From Pedobacter metabolipauper (GTDB lineage: Bacteria; Bacteroidota; Bacteroidia; Sphingobacteriales; Sphingobacteriaceae): DNA of 64,000 bases. The stretch spans positions 621,601 to 685,600 of the forward strand of contig NZ_SNYC01000003.1 of assembly GCF_004362715.1 (NCBI RefSeq). The letters are read 5' to 3'. Numbering within the stretch: the first letter of the stretch is position 1; the number at the start of each line of letters is the position of its first letter. Of this stretch, positions 54,058 through 63,476 are shown piece after piece. The notes under the pieces were generated by a model. That model did no database searches and was not told where the DNA came from. It saw nothing but the letters and a program-made list of their open reading frames with translations. The translations under genes were made by a program, and so were the position numbers.

Positions 54058-56034
54058 ATGAAAAAGATTTTTCAAATCATATTAATCATTTGTTTGTCTG
54101 CAGGCTATTCCAAAGGACAGCAGCTCACGGTAGCGACATATAACCTGCGGGGGGATGACCTCCGCGATGTTGGCAATGAGTGGACCAGTAGAAAATTTAT
54201 GGTGACCGATCAAATCCAGAAACATCAATTTGATATTATCGGGATGCAGGAAACAAATGCAAACATGGCTGGTTATCTAACCAGCGTATTGCCAAAATTT
54301 GATAGCATTGGTGTTTTTATGAACATCGGAACTGGAATCTTATACAATAAAGAAAGACTACAGTTAAAAGATCACGGCTTCTTTTGGCTATCGCCAACCC
54401 CGGATGTTGAAAGCAAAGGATGGGATGCAAAATATAAAAGAATCTGCGTTTGGGGCAAATTCAAAGATTTGATAACCGGTGGCGAGTATTATTTTTTTAA
54501 CTCGCATTTTGACCATATCGGCATTGCTGCGCGTACCAACAGTACAAAACTCATCCTCCAGAGAATAAAGGAAATGGCCGGCAATACGCCAGTCGTACTG
54601 CTGGGAGATTTAAACACCACCCAATATGATCCAAATTACATGCTATTCAATAATTCCGGACTCAAAGACAGCTATAACCTGGCTGTTAACATTCGTGAAA
54701 AAGAACGCGGAACCGGAAATGGTTTCAACATCAACCGGAGGCAAAGGATTAGGGTAGACTATATTTTTCTTAGTCAGACGTTAAAGGCTTATGAATATAA
54801 TGTGCTTACCGATCTGTATAATAACCACACGGCTTCTGATCATTATTGTGTAATGGCAACAATAGGCATAAAGGCAAATGAAGCAGGAGATTTGTATCGC
54901 CAATTTCCTGAAGATTTTGAAAATATAACCAAAACAGGTTATGCAAGGGAAAAAGTAGCTGCACGTACAGGTTCATGGATCTTTGAGGGTGCTACATTGG
55001 GTGGAAGTTCCGGCAATGATAAACCTACAAGCGGAACTTATGCGGTACGGATGGTTAACGGAAATACAACACCCGCTTATCTGCAAATGGATTTCGATAT
55101 TACTGAAGGCGCATCAAAGGTAATTTTACAACATGGCCTTTACGCAACAGATAGTGTTTCGAGATGGCAGCTGGAATACTCTACCAATCAGGGTTCCAGC
55201 TGGACACCCACAGGACCTGTGGTAGTTACCCACCAGGGAAACAAACAACAAGCCGTGTTTATTATGGATCTCCGTGGAAAAATCCGGTTCCGCATTCATA
55301 AATTGGAATTGGGTGTTGATAATAACGGACGTTTAAGTATAGATGACATTGCAATCTATAAACGCCAAAATACCGGGGCAGAACAGAAGAACGTCAATTT
55401 ACTGGCCTGGCAGTTTGATCTTTCTACAGCAAATAAAGAACAGGGTGCAAATTCAAGTTTCAACAACAAGGCAATAAACAAATCCACCTTAACCAGGGGA
55501 GACGGTTTGATTGCAAAAAATGCCGGAAGCTACCCCATACGTTTGTCAAATGGCTTTATTGCAGCAGCCAATACCCCGAGTTCAGTAAGTGCTTCAGATA
55601 CCAGTACTGCAATATCCAATAAGCTGTATTTAGAGTTTAAGGTAAATCCGGTAAAAATGAATCAGGTTTCATTGAGCACATTGGATGTGCGTTTAATGAC
55701 GACAGGAAAGAACAAGAAGCTTTTCTACTGGAAATATAGTCTGGATGGCAGCAACTACAAGTCCCTGGCAAAACCATACGAATTTACAGGTGTGTTTCCG
55801 GCTTCGCAGCATACCATCAACCTCTCCGTATATCCCGAACTCCAGAAATTAACAGCCGAACAAACAGTATATTTCAGGTTATATGTAAACGGTTTGAATG
55901 GGGTAGAAGATATGGTCGGAATAGGTTGTTTTGAAAGGATTAACAAAAACACTTTTTGGGCAAACCCAGATATCACAAAAGATTATGTTTTACAACTTCA
56001 GGGATTTACTGAAGCGATCAAAAAGTCAAAATAA
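54058..56034 (+). CDS. secreted endonuclease/exonuclease/phosphatase-family enzyme with jelly-roll C-terminus
   Basis: From MKKIFQIILIICLSAGYSKG the protein has 658 residues; the signal peptide ends near residue 20 and has no lipobox Cys. The EEP fold (about 22-280) has all catalytic motifs: TYNLRGDD, GMQETNANM, FFNSHFDHIG, LLGDLNTTQYDP, RVDYIFLS, and HTASDHYCVM. The C-terminal half repeats the module pair of the previous gene (FPEDFENITK.., FIMDLRGKIRFRIHKLELG, LLAWQFDLS). EEP enzymes cut phosphodiesters or phosphates (nucleases, sphingomyelinases, inositol phosphatases). The exact substrate is open. Confidence 0.85.
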   Translation: MKKIFQIILIICLSAGYSKGQQLTVATYNLRGDDLRDVGNEWTSRKFMVTDQIQKHQFDIIGMQETNANMAGYLTSVLPKFDSIGVFMNIGTGILYNKERLQLKDHGFFWLSPTPDVESKGWDAKYKRICVWGKFKDLITGGEYYFFNSHFDHIGIAARTNSTKLILQRIKEMAGNTPVVLLGDLNTTQYDPNYMLFNNSGLKDSYNLAVNIREKERGTGNGFNINRRQRIRVDYIFLSQTLKAYEYNVLTDLYNNHTASDHYCVMATIGIKANEAGDLYRQFPEDFENITKTGYAREKVAARTGSWIFEGATLGGSSGNDKPTSGTYAVRMVNGNTTPAYLQMDFDITEGASKVILQHGLYATDSVSRWQLEYSTNQGSSWTPTGPVVVTHQGNKQQAVFIMDLRGKIRFRIHKLELGVDNNGRLSIDDIAIYKRQNTGAEQKNVNLLAWQFDLSTANKEQGANSSFNNKAINKSTLTRGDGLIAKNAGSYPIRLSNGFIAAANTPSSVSASDTSTAISNKLYLEFKVNPVKMNQVSLSTLDVRLMTTGKNKKLFYWKYSLDGSNYKSLAKPYEFTGVFPASQHTINLSVYPELQKLTAEQTVYFRLYVNGLNGVEDMVGIGCFERINKNTFWANPDITKDYVLQLQGFTEAIKKSK

Positions 56035-56341
56035 ATAATCCTTAACATGGATAAATCAATAAGAGCGACCGGCTTAACAATCGGTTGTTAAACATTAGAA
56101 TATGCAAAATATCACCAAGATAAACGGATAAAACCGTTTATCTTGTTTAAAATCAAAACCTATATCAATTCAGTATAGCGCAATTGATGTTTGCAAATAT
56201 ATCTTAAGATTGAAAACCTCTATAAATTTACAGATCGAAACATCAACCTCATTAGTATGTTATGCATAGTACAAGGTTTAATTAGTATCCATGTGTAACA
56301 TGTTACTAGAACATGTCGTCTAACCACAAAACATTACAGAC
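56035..56341 (+). other. gap between the uptake locus and the next receptor
   Basis: The gap contains the operon terminator at 56116-56145 and then an AT-rich leader (56150-56341) with no gene. The leader should hold the promoter of the following beta-barrel gene, but no exact TAnnTTTG box was found. Confidence 0.4.
56116..56150 (+). terminator. terminator of the SusCD/EEP operon
   Basis: CAAGATAAACGG (56116-56127) pairs perfectly with CCGTTTATCTTG (56134-56145) around a six-base ATAAAA loop, followed by TTTAA. It lies about 80 bases after the EEP stop. Confidence 0.7.
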
Positions 56342-58756
56342 ATGGAACGGAAACTTCTACTCACTTTCATAACATTTCTAAGCTGCACATATGCTGCTAT
56401 TGCACAAACTGCTGCTTCAACCTATAGCATAAAAGGCTCGCTAATCGACTCTGTGTCTAAAAATCCGGCAGCCTTTGTAACCATAGCAGTGAAAACCCCG
56501 GACAAGCAAGTTATTAAAACCCAGCTTAGCCAGAAAGATGGAACCTTTAAGGTCGACCAGCTTCCTGCAGGAAAATTTATCCTATCGCTGCTATCAGTAG
56601 AATACAATACAAAGACTTTAGAAATAACACTGGGAGAGAAGGAAACACTTGACTTGGGAATGATCACAATTAGTCCTGCCAATACCCAGCTTAAAGGGGT
56701 ATCCGTAACTGCAGCAAGACCTTTAATCAAACAGGAAGCAGACCGCATTGCCTATGATCTGCAGGCCGATCCGGATAGCAAATCCAGCAGCGTATTAGAA
56801 ATGATGCGTAAAGTTCCCCTGATATCCGTAGATGCGGATGATAACATCCAACTTAGCGGAAATACTGCCTACAAGATATTTATCAATGGAAAACCTTCGA
56901 GCCTGATGGAGCGGAGTCCGAAAGACGTGCTGAAAAGCATGCCGGCTTCCAGCATTCAAAAAATTGAGGTAATCACTACACCATCATCTAAATACGATGC
57001 AGAGGGTTTGGCTGGGATTATCAATATTATAACCAATAAGGCAATTGAGAATGGTTATAGTGGAAATGTAACACTTAGCGAACGTTACCCACTTGGCGGA
57101 CCATCACTAGGCGGTTCTTTTACAATCAAGTCTGGCAAATTTGGAGTATCTGCATTTGGCGGTGCCAGTTTCGCCAATACGCCCACTACAGGAATTACCA
57201 TATCCAGGATCAGTACCGACGCAGTACCCTCTAATCTTTTTCAGAGTGCAGACCGGGAAAGCGATACCAGGAACGCCTATCTGGGTACTGAACTGAGCTA
57301 TGAAATAGATTCACTGAACCTGCTCTCCGCCCAGATAAACCTGAATGGAAGTAACGGAGCAGGAGAATTTTTCCAGCATTCCCTGTTGCAAAGCAACGCC
57401 GTGATCCTGCAGCAGTATGACCTGTTGACTAATAATGACAACTCCGGTAAAGGTGCAGATGCAGCCCTGAACTATCAGCGGGGATTTCGCCGAAACAAGA
57501 GCCAGCTTTTCACAGCTTCTTATCGCTATTATGGTTTTAATAACGAGGATATTACCGGACAGCTTTTCACGAACCGCAACAATTATAGTCTGCCCGATTT
57601 TCGTCAGGTTAATGAAAGTGTGATGAGCGAGCATACCGTTCAACTGGATTATGTGTACCCGGTTAAAAAGCTGAGCATAGAAGCAGGTATAAAAGGGATC
57701 TTCCGTACCAATGAAAGCGATTTTAAGTACTTCTCCAGAGATACAGAAGACAATTATGCCATTGATCCGGCAAAAACAAATACCTTTAACAATACCCAAA
57801 CCATTCTTGCAGCCTACAACACCTATCAGTATAATTGGAAGAGCTGGTCGGTTAAGGGAGGGATTCGTCTGGAGAATACGGCGGTTGATGCTGATTTTAT
57901 TACCACCGCTTCATCAGTTAATCAGCATTATTTGAGTGTAGTGCCTGCTGTTACTTTGTCCAGACAGTTTAAAACCAGTTCCATCAACATTGGCTGGAAT
58001 CAGCGCATCCAGCGTCCAGGTATCAACCAACTGAATCCTTTTGTAGATCGTACCAACCCAATCTTTGAAAACACAGGTAATCCTGACTTGCGCCCTACCA
58101 AAGGCAATCAGATTCGGATGGGCTACAACCTCACCAATAAAGGTAATTTGAATGTAAGCCTGATGTACAACTGGATCCGGGGACTGATATTTCAGGTTTC
58201 TGATTTTGATCCTGCAACAAATATTACCCGTACCCGATATGAAAACACTGGTGGCGCAAAAGCACTAGGTGGAAATGTAAACTTCAACTATCCGCTAACC
58301 CAAAAATGGAACCTGAGTATAAACGGGAACCTGATGCATGGTTGGGCAGATGGGATTAGTGGTGGCCAGCCGATTAGTAATAAAGGCTTCATGTTTAACT
58401 GTAACCTGAGCACTGGCTTGCGCCTGCCTAAAGACTGGAGGATAAGTGGTAGTGCTTACCTTAACGGAGGAGACCTTACGGTACAGCAAAAAACAAATGC
58501 GTTTGTTAGTACTGCCTTCAACGTAAATAAAGATATCATTAAGGACAAACTCAGTTTTTCGGCTTTCACCAATAACCCGTTCAGCCGTTATCGTGTAAAT
58601 GTAACCGACAGATTTGGACCCAATTTTAACCAGGTTAACCACAGTCAGCAGAACTTTAGAACAATGGGAGGAAGTTTAAGCTACAAATTTGGTAAACTGA
58701 AAGACGCGATTAAAAAGAACAAGCGTGGAATCAATAATGATGACGTGAGTAATTAG
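56342..58756 (+). CDS. TonB-dependent outer-membrane beta-barrel protein
   Basis: The 804-residue protein has a signal peptide (ending YAAIAQ, about 22), an N-terminal carboxypeptidase-regulatory-like domain (YSIKGSLIDSVSKNPAAFVT), and a plug region (PLIKQEADRIAYDLQADPDS, IFINGKPSSLMERSPKDVLKS in two parts, ITTPSSKYDAEGLAGIINII). A beta-barrel of the OMP_b-brl_3 type follows. The family includes receptors with unknown ligands and no SusD partner. It lies downstream of the operon terminator and is convergent with the PH-domain pair. Confidence 0.88.
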   Translation: MERKLLLTFITFLSCTYAAIAQTAASTYSIKGSLIDSVSKNPAAFVTIAVKTPDKQVIKTQLSQKDGTFKVDQLPAGKFILSLLSVEYNTKTLEITLGEKETLDLGMITISPANTQLKGVSVTAARPLIKQEADRIAYDLQADPDSKSSSVLEMMRKVPLISVDADDNIQLSGNTAYKIFINGKPSSLMERSPKDVLKSMPASSIQKIEVITTPSSKYDAEGLAGIINIITNKAIENGYSGNVTLSERYPLGGPSLGGSFTIKSGKFGVSAFGGASFANTPTTGITISRISTDAVPSNLFQSADRESDTRNAYLGTELSYEIDSLNLLSAQINLNGSNGAGEFFQHSLLQSNAVILQQYDLLTNNDNSGKGADAALNYQRGFRRNKSQLFTASYRYYGFNNEDITGQLFTNRNNYSLPDFRQVNESVMSEHTVQLDYVYPVKKLSIEAGIKGIFRTNESDFKYFSRDTEDNYAIDPAKTNTFNNTQTILAAYNTYQYNWKSWSVKGGIRLENTAVDADFITTASSVNQHYLSVVPAVTLSRQFKTSSINIGWNQRIQRPGINQLNPFVDRTNPIFENTGNPDLRPTKGNQIRMGYNLTNKGNLNVSLMYNWIRGLIFQVSDFDPATNITRTRYENTGGAKALGGNVNFNYPLTQKWNLSINGNLMHGWADGISGGQPISNKGFMFNCNLSTGLRLPKDWRISGSAYLNGGDLTVQQKTNAFVSTAFNVNKDIIKDKLSFSAFTNNPFSRYRVNVTDRFGPNFNQVNHSQQNFRTMGGSLSYKFGKLKDAIKKNKRGINNDDVSN

Positions 58757-58765
58757 CAATCGCTG

Positions 58766-59299
58766 TTAAGGATTGCATAAAGCACTGGCAAAGTCTTTAG
58801 TGGTATATGCTTTTAATATTTCATTGGCAATTCTTATAATCACTGTAGCCCCTGGTTCAGGCTTCATTATTTTCTTATCCTCTATATATTGAATGATGCG
58901 ATCATTTTTAACATAATAACGGCGCTCAGTCCTCGTAACGTTACCTATAGCCGGTCCGCCAACAATCACTTCGTAACAGAAAATAACCTTTCCGGATTGG
59001 TAATAGTATTCATTAATCCAGCTGCCATCGCCAATGCTGCCGGATTCAATGATCTTTACAATTGATTTCCCATTGGTGAAGTAGGTTACTATACCATCTT
59101 CCACACAACCTTCCGCTTCATAATTGAACTTTTCCATTTTCAAAGGAACGGAGTTGGTTTTCTGAAATTGCGCCCGGATCGCAGATATATCAGCAGCTAT
59201 TGCCGATGTAGGCTTTCCGGTCTTTTCCTGCGCAGAAATATCTGAAAGATGAAAGGTTAATAGAAGCACTAAAAACGACAAACGCAAAATATTATTCAT
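58766..59299 (-). CDS. secreted hypothetical protein
   Basis: From MNNILRLSFLVLLLTFHLSD the protein has 177 residues; the frame extends 61 codons upstream only into the neighbour. A signal peptide of about 23 residues (ending ISAQ) is visible, with two Cys (EGCVEDG, FCYEVI) and a Cys near the end. The body is beta-rich with a YYYQSGK..-like strand. No family is recognised. It starts one base after the PH-domain gene stop on the minus strand, so the two are translationally linked. Confidence 0.6.
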   Translation of the reverse strand: MNNILRLSFLVLLLTFHLSDISAQEKTGKPTSAIAADISAIRAQFQKTNSVPLKMEKFNYEAEGCVEDGIVTYFTNGKSIVKIIESGSIGDGSWINEYYYQSGKVIFCYEVIVGGPAIGNVTRTERRYYVKNDRIIQYIEDKKIMKPEPGATVIIRIANEILKAYTTKDFASALCNP

Positions 59300-59300
59300 A

Positions 59301-60293
59301 TCAAATCCCCATAATTTGGTAAACCTCCTGGATAAACCGCTCAATATCCGTGCTTTTTTTGAACGATGACACCGTAAGTATTTCCTGCTTTCCATTTTTT
59401 TCTGGAATATTAAAGTACATGTTAATATCAGTACCTGCATACACAAAATTGATTGATCTGCGTACCGTCTGAAGGCCGGCATAATTACTCAATTGATATT
59501 CCCGGTGCCAAAATTTTACCAAACCCGTTCTTTGGATGGTATGAGCTGCAGTATCAAAAGTTATTTTAGTATATGCCGCATTAATGAATATAAGGCCAAT
59601 GAACACGACAAAAGCAACCAGGAAGATCTTTACAAAGATGCCATCGGTTTCTGTAGTCGTCAGCCACAACCCCAGCGCAATAAACATTAAACCAAATAGA
59701 ATTGCTCCGGTCTTTTTGTTCTTAACGGTATAAACGCTGCCCTCCTGATTAAAAAAGCGGTAGAAGTTAATAGGTTCCGAAACAAAGTCAGCAGGTGTAT
59801 CGTGCTGCTCCAGATATCCGTGTATAAGCGGTACAGCTTCTCCAACAAAAGCAATGGCATTAGGGTCATCATTTTTAGCATAGCCGGAAGAAACAACAAT
59901 GCCTTTGCCATAGCGTGCATCCTTGCGGAACATACGGTAATTATAACCGCCCGCAACATTAACTACCGGGCTGATACCATGAAGACTCGAAAATGGAATG
60001 GAGTTAACAGGCAAAAAGCCCATAAACAATTTACGCATCCTTCCTTTTTCGGAATCAAACTCTATCCGGGTAGTCGCAAAACCCCAAAATAAAACTACGG
60101 GGAGCAATGCAAAAAGTATGACAAATAAAGAGTCTGCAATAGGTACGTTTAGAAAGCTGATATAAATAACGATAAGGCTTGAGAATAGTACCGTAATTAT
60201 GGCAGCAAAGATATATAACAGTCCATAAGGATAGATAGTAACACGGCCGGGTTCGATTTTCCAGCTTGTTTTAGAGAGTTTTTTAATAGACAT
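59301..60293 (-). CDS. PH-domain membrane protein
   Basis: The 330-residue integral membrane protein has two helical hairpins (about 25-68 and 195-245), each followed by a bacterial-PH-like beta segment (TRIEFDSEKGRMRKLF and TKITFDTAAHTIQRTG). Such duplicated bPH proteins are of unknown role, presumed structural or stress-related. It is followed by a one-base-linked secreted protein gene. Confidence 0.65.
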   Translation of the reverse strand: MSIKKLSKTSWKIEPGRVTIYPYGLLYIFAAIITVLFSSLIVIYISFLNVPIADSLFVILFALLPVVLFWGFATTRIEFDSEKGRMRKLFMGFLPVNSIPFSSLHGISPVVNVAGGYNYRMFRKDARYGKGIVVSSGYAKNDDPNAIAFVGEAVPLIHGYLEQHDTPADFVSEPINFYRFFNQEGSVYTVKNKKTGAILFGLMFIALGLWLTTTETDGIFVKIFLVAFVVFIGLIFINAAYTKITFDTAAHTIQRTGLVKFWHREYQLSNYAGLQTVRRSINFVYAGTDINMYFNIPEKNGKQEILTVSSFKKSTDIERFIQEVYQIMGI

Positions 60294-60361
60294 AATGATA
60301 AAGCTAAGTGCATTTTATAAACAGCTCACAGCCTGGATAGTTTGGGCTAATTAAATATCAG

Positions 60362-61120
60362 TTAATTGATCAATTTGATTTGTTTTAAAATATCCAGAGT
60401 CATTGTTTTGATTGTACTGTCAAAAGAATCCTTTGTTTTATTCACCGGCCTAACCAGACGTGTGGCAAAATAGAACGCATTGTCTTTTGTTTTCACAGCC
60501 CCGATATACCAGACATAGTTTTTTCCTTCAGCAGTAACTGCCGCTAATTGCTGAAGCAGCATATAGGCGGAGGCTTTGGGATCAACCATTAATTCTTTTA
60601 CAATGCGGAATGTCCTTGGTGAAAATGGGAGTTGTTCCCTTAAAAAGAATCTTAAGAAATTGATCTGTCCTACAGGAGATATTTTCAAAGGCCCCTTACT
60701 CCAAAAATCATTTCCCGTTCCTGGTACCTGATGATTGCCATAATTTACTGCCTTTAGAAATTCAGTATAATCTTTCCGGTCCGTCTTTTTGGCAAGTGAT
60801 TCAAAATAGGGAGGTAGATCAGATTGAAAAGCCATTTGTAAATCAGACTTACCGCCAGTCCAGGTAATCATTTCTTTTTCAGTTTTGATTACACCTGTTT
60901 CCAAACCAATACTGGAATTTAGAATATTAAACGTCGAACCAGGAACCATTTCGCGAACGGCGTCAAGACTGTCGCTATATAACCACGTTCGTTTATTTTG
61001 ATTATAGATCGTAATACTGCCTTGTAAAGCATGTTTTTTAAATGCCTGTTTAATATTTGTTTGTCCGTAAGAAAAGGCAGAAATGAAGAGGAATAGATAT
61101 AAAATGGAGCTTTTTATCAT
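60362..61120 (-). CDS. class D beta-lactamase-like protein lacking the catalytic lysine
   Basis: The 252-residue secreted protein (signal ending SYGQ) resembles OXA-type enzymes: PGSTFNILNSSIGLETGVI aligns with the remembered OXA PxSTFKxPNxxIGLENGV. The motif S-T-F-K is S-T-F-N here; the codon is AAT at the matching position. S-x-V is SDL, Y-G-N is kept (AVNYGN), W-x-x-G-like FWSKG is kept, and the K-T-G region before WYIGAV appears to be VTA. Without the carbamylated lysine it is unlikely to hydrolyse beta-lactams. A binding or signalling role, or a broken enzyme, is inferred. Confidence 0.75.
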   Translation of the reverse strand: MIKSSILYLFLFISAFSYGQTNIKQAFKKHALQGSITIYNQNKRTWLYSDSLDAVREMVPGSTFNILNSSIGLETGVIKTEKEMITWTGGKSDLQMAFQSDLPPYFESLAKKTDRKDYTEFLKAVNYGNHQVPGTGNDFWSKGPLKISPVGQINFLRFFLREQLPFSPRTFRIVKELMVDPKASAYMLLQQLAAVTAEGKNYVWYIGAVKTKDNAFYFATRLVRPVNKTKDSFDSTIKTMTLDILKQIKLIN

Positions 61121-61231
61121 AGTACTTATTGCTATCTATAATTGTGCCCATTTTTAATCTATAAAAATGAAACAAATAAGGAAGGTTTTAACTTGTCATA
61201 AACATAGACTAACATTTGGAAGAAATACGGC

Positions 61232-61795
61232 ATGAATATATTAAAACAGATTAAGAACTTGTTTACTGGTGCTTCGCCCGCTAAAGCAGTATCCTGCAAT
61301 TTTATCTTTCCTTACGCTACTGATCCCGAAGTAAAAAGAAAGCAGATTTGGGAAAATTTGCAGAAGGGCCTTTTATTTGAAGATACGGGTGTGCTCATTC
61401 CATGGACTGCCACCTATATGGAAATACACCGTATTGCGGTTAAAAGGAGAGATAGTGGTGATCGTACAAATTACTTTCTTGGCGAACATAACATCCTCGA
61501 TGGTTTTCACAGTTTTGTAGGGGTAATGAAGTGGGCCGATAAAAAGAGCAATGAGCCATTCATGTATACGGATGAGTATTTGGGGACTGATGATGTAGGC
61601 AACGAGAAGTTCCTGATGCTGAAAGATAAATTAACCGCGCTATTGGGAACACCGAACCGAATCGATCTGGAAAAATTTGGGCACAACGATATTGGAAGCA
61701 TAGAATGGCAGCAAGGGGAAATCATAATTTCATTAACTGGCATAGAACAGTTCGCTTGCAAATACAGAATGTATATTGGACTGGATGCCGACTAA
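61232..61795 (+). CDS. hypothetical cytoplasmic protein, 187 residues
   Basis: The 187-residue protein has no signal or membrane helix; a basic start MNILKQIKNLFTG is followed by mixed alpha/beta. Recognisable stretches are FPYATDPEVKRKQIWENL, IPWTATYMEIHRIAVKRRD, and GSIEWQQGEIIISLTGIEQF. No family is recognised. A similarly sized orphan (61860) follows on the same strand with a 64-base gap. Confidence 0.55.
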   Translation: MNILKQIKNLFTGASPAKAVSCNFIFPYATDPEVKRKQIWENLQKGLLFEDTGVLIPWTATYMEIHRIAVKRRDSGDRTNYFLGEHNILDGFHSFVGVMKWADKKSNEPFMYTDEYLGTDDVGNEKFLMLKDKLTALLGTPNRIDLEKFGHNDIGSIEWQQGEIIISLTGIEQFACKYRMYIGLDAD

Positions 61796-61859
61796 AATTT
61801 GCACTTCACACCAAAAACTAATGTTTTTAAAATATAAAATATAAGCCAAATCCCCCCTG

Positions 61860-62204
61860 ATGAAGTATTCAATAATCGTGGCGCTAAGCGATAGCATTGC
61901 CCCCACAGACTATAAAGCCTGGACTGATATAGGAAAGAAAATACAGCAGCCACCAACTGTACTGAATGCCGTTCTAAAAGATGCGGCTCAGGAAATTGCC
62001 AGGAGTTTTCCTGATCTGCCATCCAGCATTGTTTGGGGTAATTATTTAGTCTTTGATGAACACGGAGATTTTTTCGTGATTGATATCGATTTCGAAAATG
62101 TAGAGCTTATCCGGGATACGGTATTTCATGTTGCTGAAAAAAGAGGATTAACAGTATTGATAGGCAAGGAGAATAAAATCTACCGCCCCGGCATTCCTTT
62201 ATAA
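61860..62204 (+). CDS. hypothetical protein, 114 residues
   Basis: This small alpha/beta protein has a clear start MKYSIIVALSDSIAP, a helix (AWTDIGKKIQQPPTVLNAVL), and a central beta sheet (VWGNYLVFDEHGDFFVIDID). No family is recognised. It lies downstream of the 187-residue orphan and may share its transcript. Confidence 0.55.
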   Translation: MKYSIIVALSDSIAPTDYKAWTDIGKKIQQPPTVLNAVLKDAAQEIARSFPDLPSSIVWGNYLVFDEHGDFFVIDIDFENVELIRDTVFHVAEKRGLTVLIGKENKIYRPGIPL

Positions 62205-62229
62205 ACTTATAATCATCAACTTGCTGGGT

Positions 62230-63354
62230 CTAATATTTTATTTTCACAGGCTTACCTGTCTCTGCAGATTTATAAATAGCTTCCATAATAATATGATCCT
62301 GCAAACCTTCCTCTCCAGGAGTATCAGATTCTTTGTCATTCAAAATGCATTGAGAAAAATGATCCATCTCTACAGCAAATTGCTTGGTCTCTGCCAAACC
62401 AATATTCTCCTGTATAGACATTTCGCCCTCTGCTCTGGCCGTAGTCAACTGCTGACCGGCATACGCGAATGCTTTATCCATAAACATCCAGCCATGTTCT
62501 GCATGAACCCTTAACGTCTTAACCTCATGAACTTTGTAATGAGCCATGCAGGATGCAATAATTCCGTCTTTAAACTTCATCTGCCAGGAGATCAGCTCTT
62601 CTGTATCCTTAAACAGCGGGTCGCCGGGAGTGGAGTATTTATATGCAAACACTTCCGTAGGTTCGGCGTCAAGTAAAAAACGCGTTGTGTTCAGGCAATA
62701 GATCCCGATATCCGGCAATGCTCCACCTCCAGCCTGGGCACCAACATGCCGCCAGTGTTCCGGATTGGCACTGCTCTGTCCATTAGCAGCTTCAACATAT
62801 TTAACCTTTCCAAACTGCTCGTTCTTAATTAATTCCTTTAGTTTAAGATTGTGCGGCTGGTATTGGATCCGATAAGCAATCATCAGTTTAACGCCAGCCT
62901 TTTTACAGGCTTTGATCATTTGCCGGCACTCGGCAGCAGAATTTGCCATCGGCTTCTCACACAAAATATGCTTACCCGCTTTTGCACCGCGAATGGTAAA
63001 TTCCTTATGCATATCGTTCGGTAAAATGATATAAATTACCTTAACATCATCATTATCCTTTAAATCGTCGTAATTATCATAGGTGTAGCAGGCTTCTGGT
63101 TTAACACCATACTGAAGCGCGACTTTCTCCATCTTCTCTTCATCGCTGCTTACCAAAGCTGCCAGACGACTAAATTTACAGGCCATCAGTTCCGGAATTA
63201 CTTCTTCCAGAGCAAGGTGGCCCAAACCTACAATTGCATATCCGATACGTTCATCAGGAGGTAGTGGTGCAGGAGGGGGAGCAACCTGTTTGTCTGATGT
63301 TGATTTCCATTTTTCTAGTTTAACGGGCTTCGTAGATTTTTTCTTTTTAGTCAT
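62230..63354 (-). CDS. Gfo/Idh/MocA-family oxidoreductase
   Basis: The 374-residue NAD(P)-dependent sugar oxidoreductase has a disordered Lys/Pro-rich head (residues 1-34, TKKKKSTKPVK, APPPAPLPP), then the Rossmann motif YAIVGLGHLALEEVIPEL, YIILPNDMHKEF, the EKP motif HILCEKPMANS, and GALPDIGIYCLN with the catalytic-type Asp. It resembles glucose-fructose oxidoreductase-like proteins. The substrate sugar is unknown. No partners adjoin it. Confidence 0.85.
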   Translation of the reverse strand: MTKKKKSTKPVKLEKWKSTSDKQVAPPPAPLPPDERIGYAIVGLGHLALEEVIPELMACKFSRLAALVSSDEEKMEKVALQYGVKPEACYTYDNYDDLKDNDDVKVIYIILPNDMHKEFTIRGAKAGKHILCEKPMANSAAECRQMIKACKKAGVKLMIAYRIQYQPHNLKLKELIKNEQFGKVKYVEAANGQSSANPEHWRHVGAQAGGGALPDIGIYCLNTTRFLLDAEPTEVFAYKYSTPGDPLFKDTEELISWQMKFKDGIIASCMAHYKVHEVKTLRVHAEHGWMFMDKAFAYAGQQLTTARAEGEMSIQENIGLAETKQFAVEMDHFSQCILNDKESDTPGEEGLQDHIIMEAIYKSAETGKPVKIKY

Positions 63355-63476
63355 ATTATTAACAGGTAGTGCTATATAATAAACTGACTACCTGTAATAA
63401 TGTTTGAAAACATTTTAAAAAGTATAGTAACTCCGAAATGCTTATAGACATTAAGAATCAGACAAATTAGTATAGC

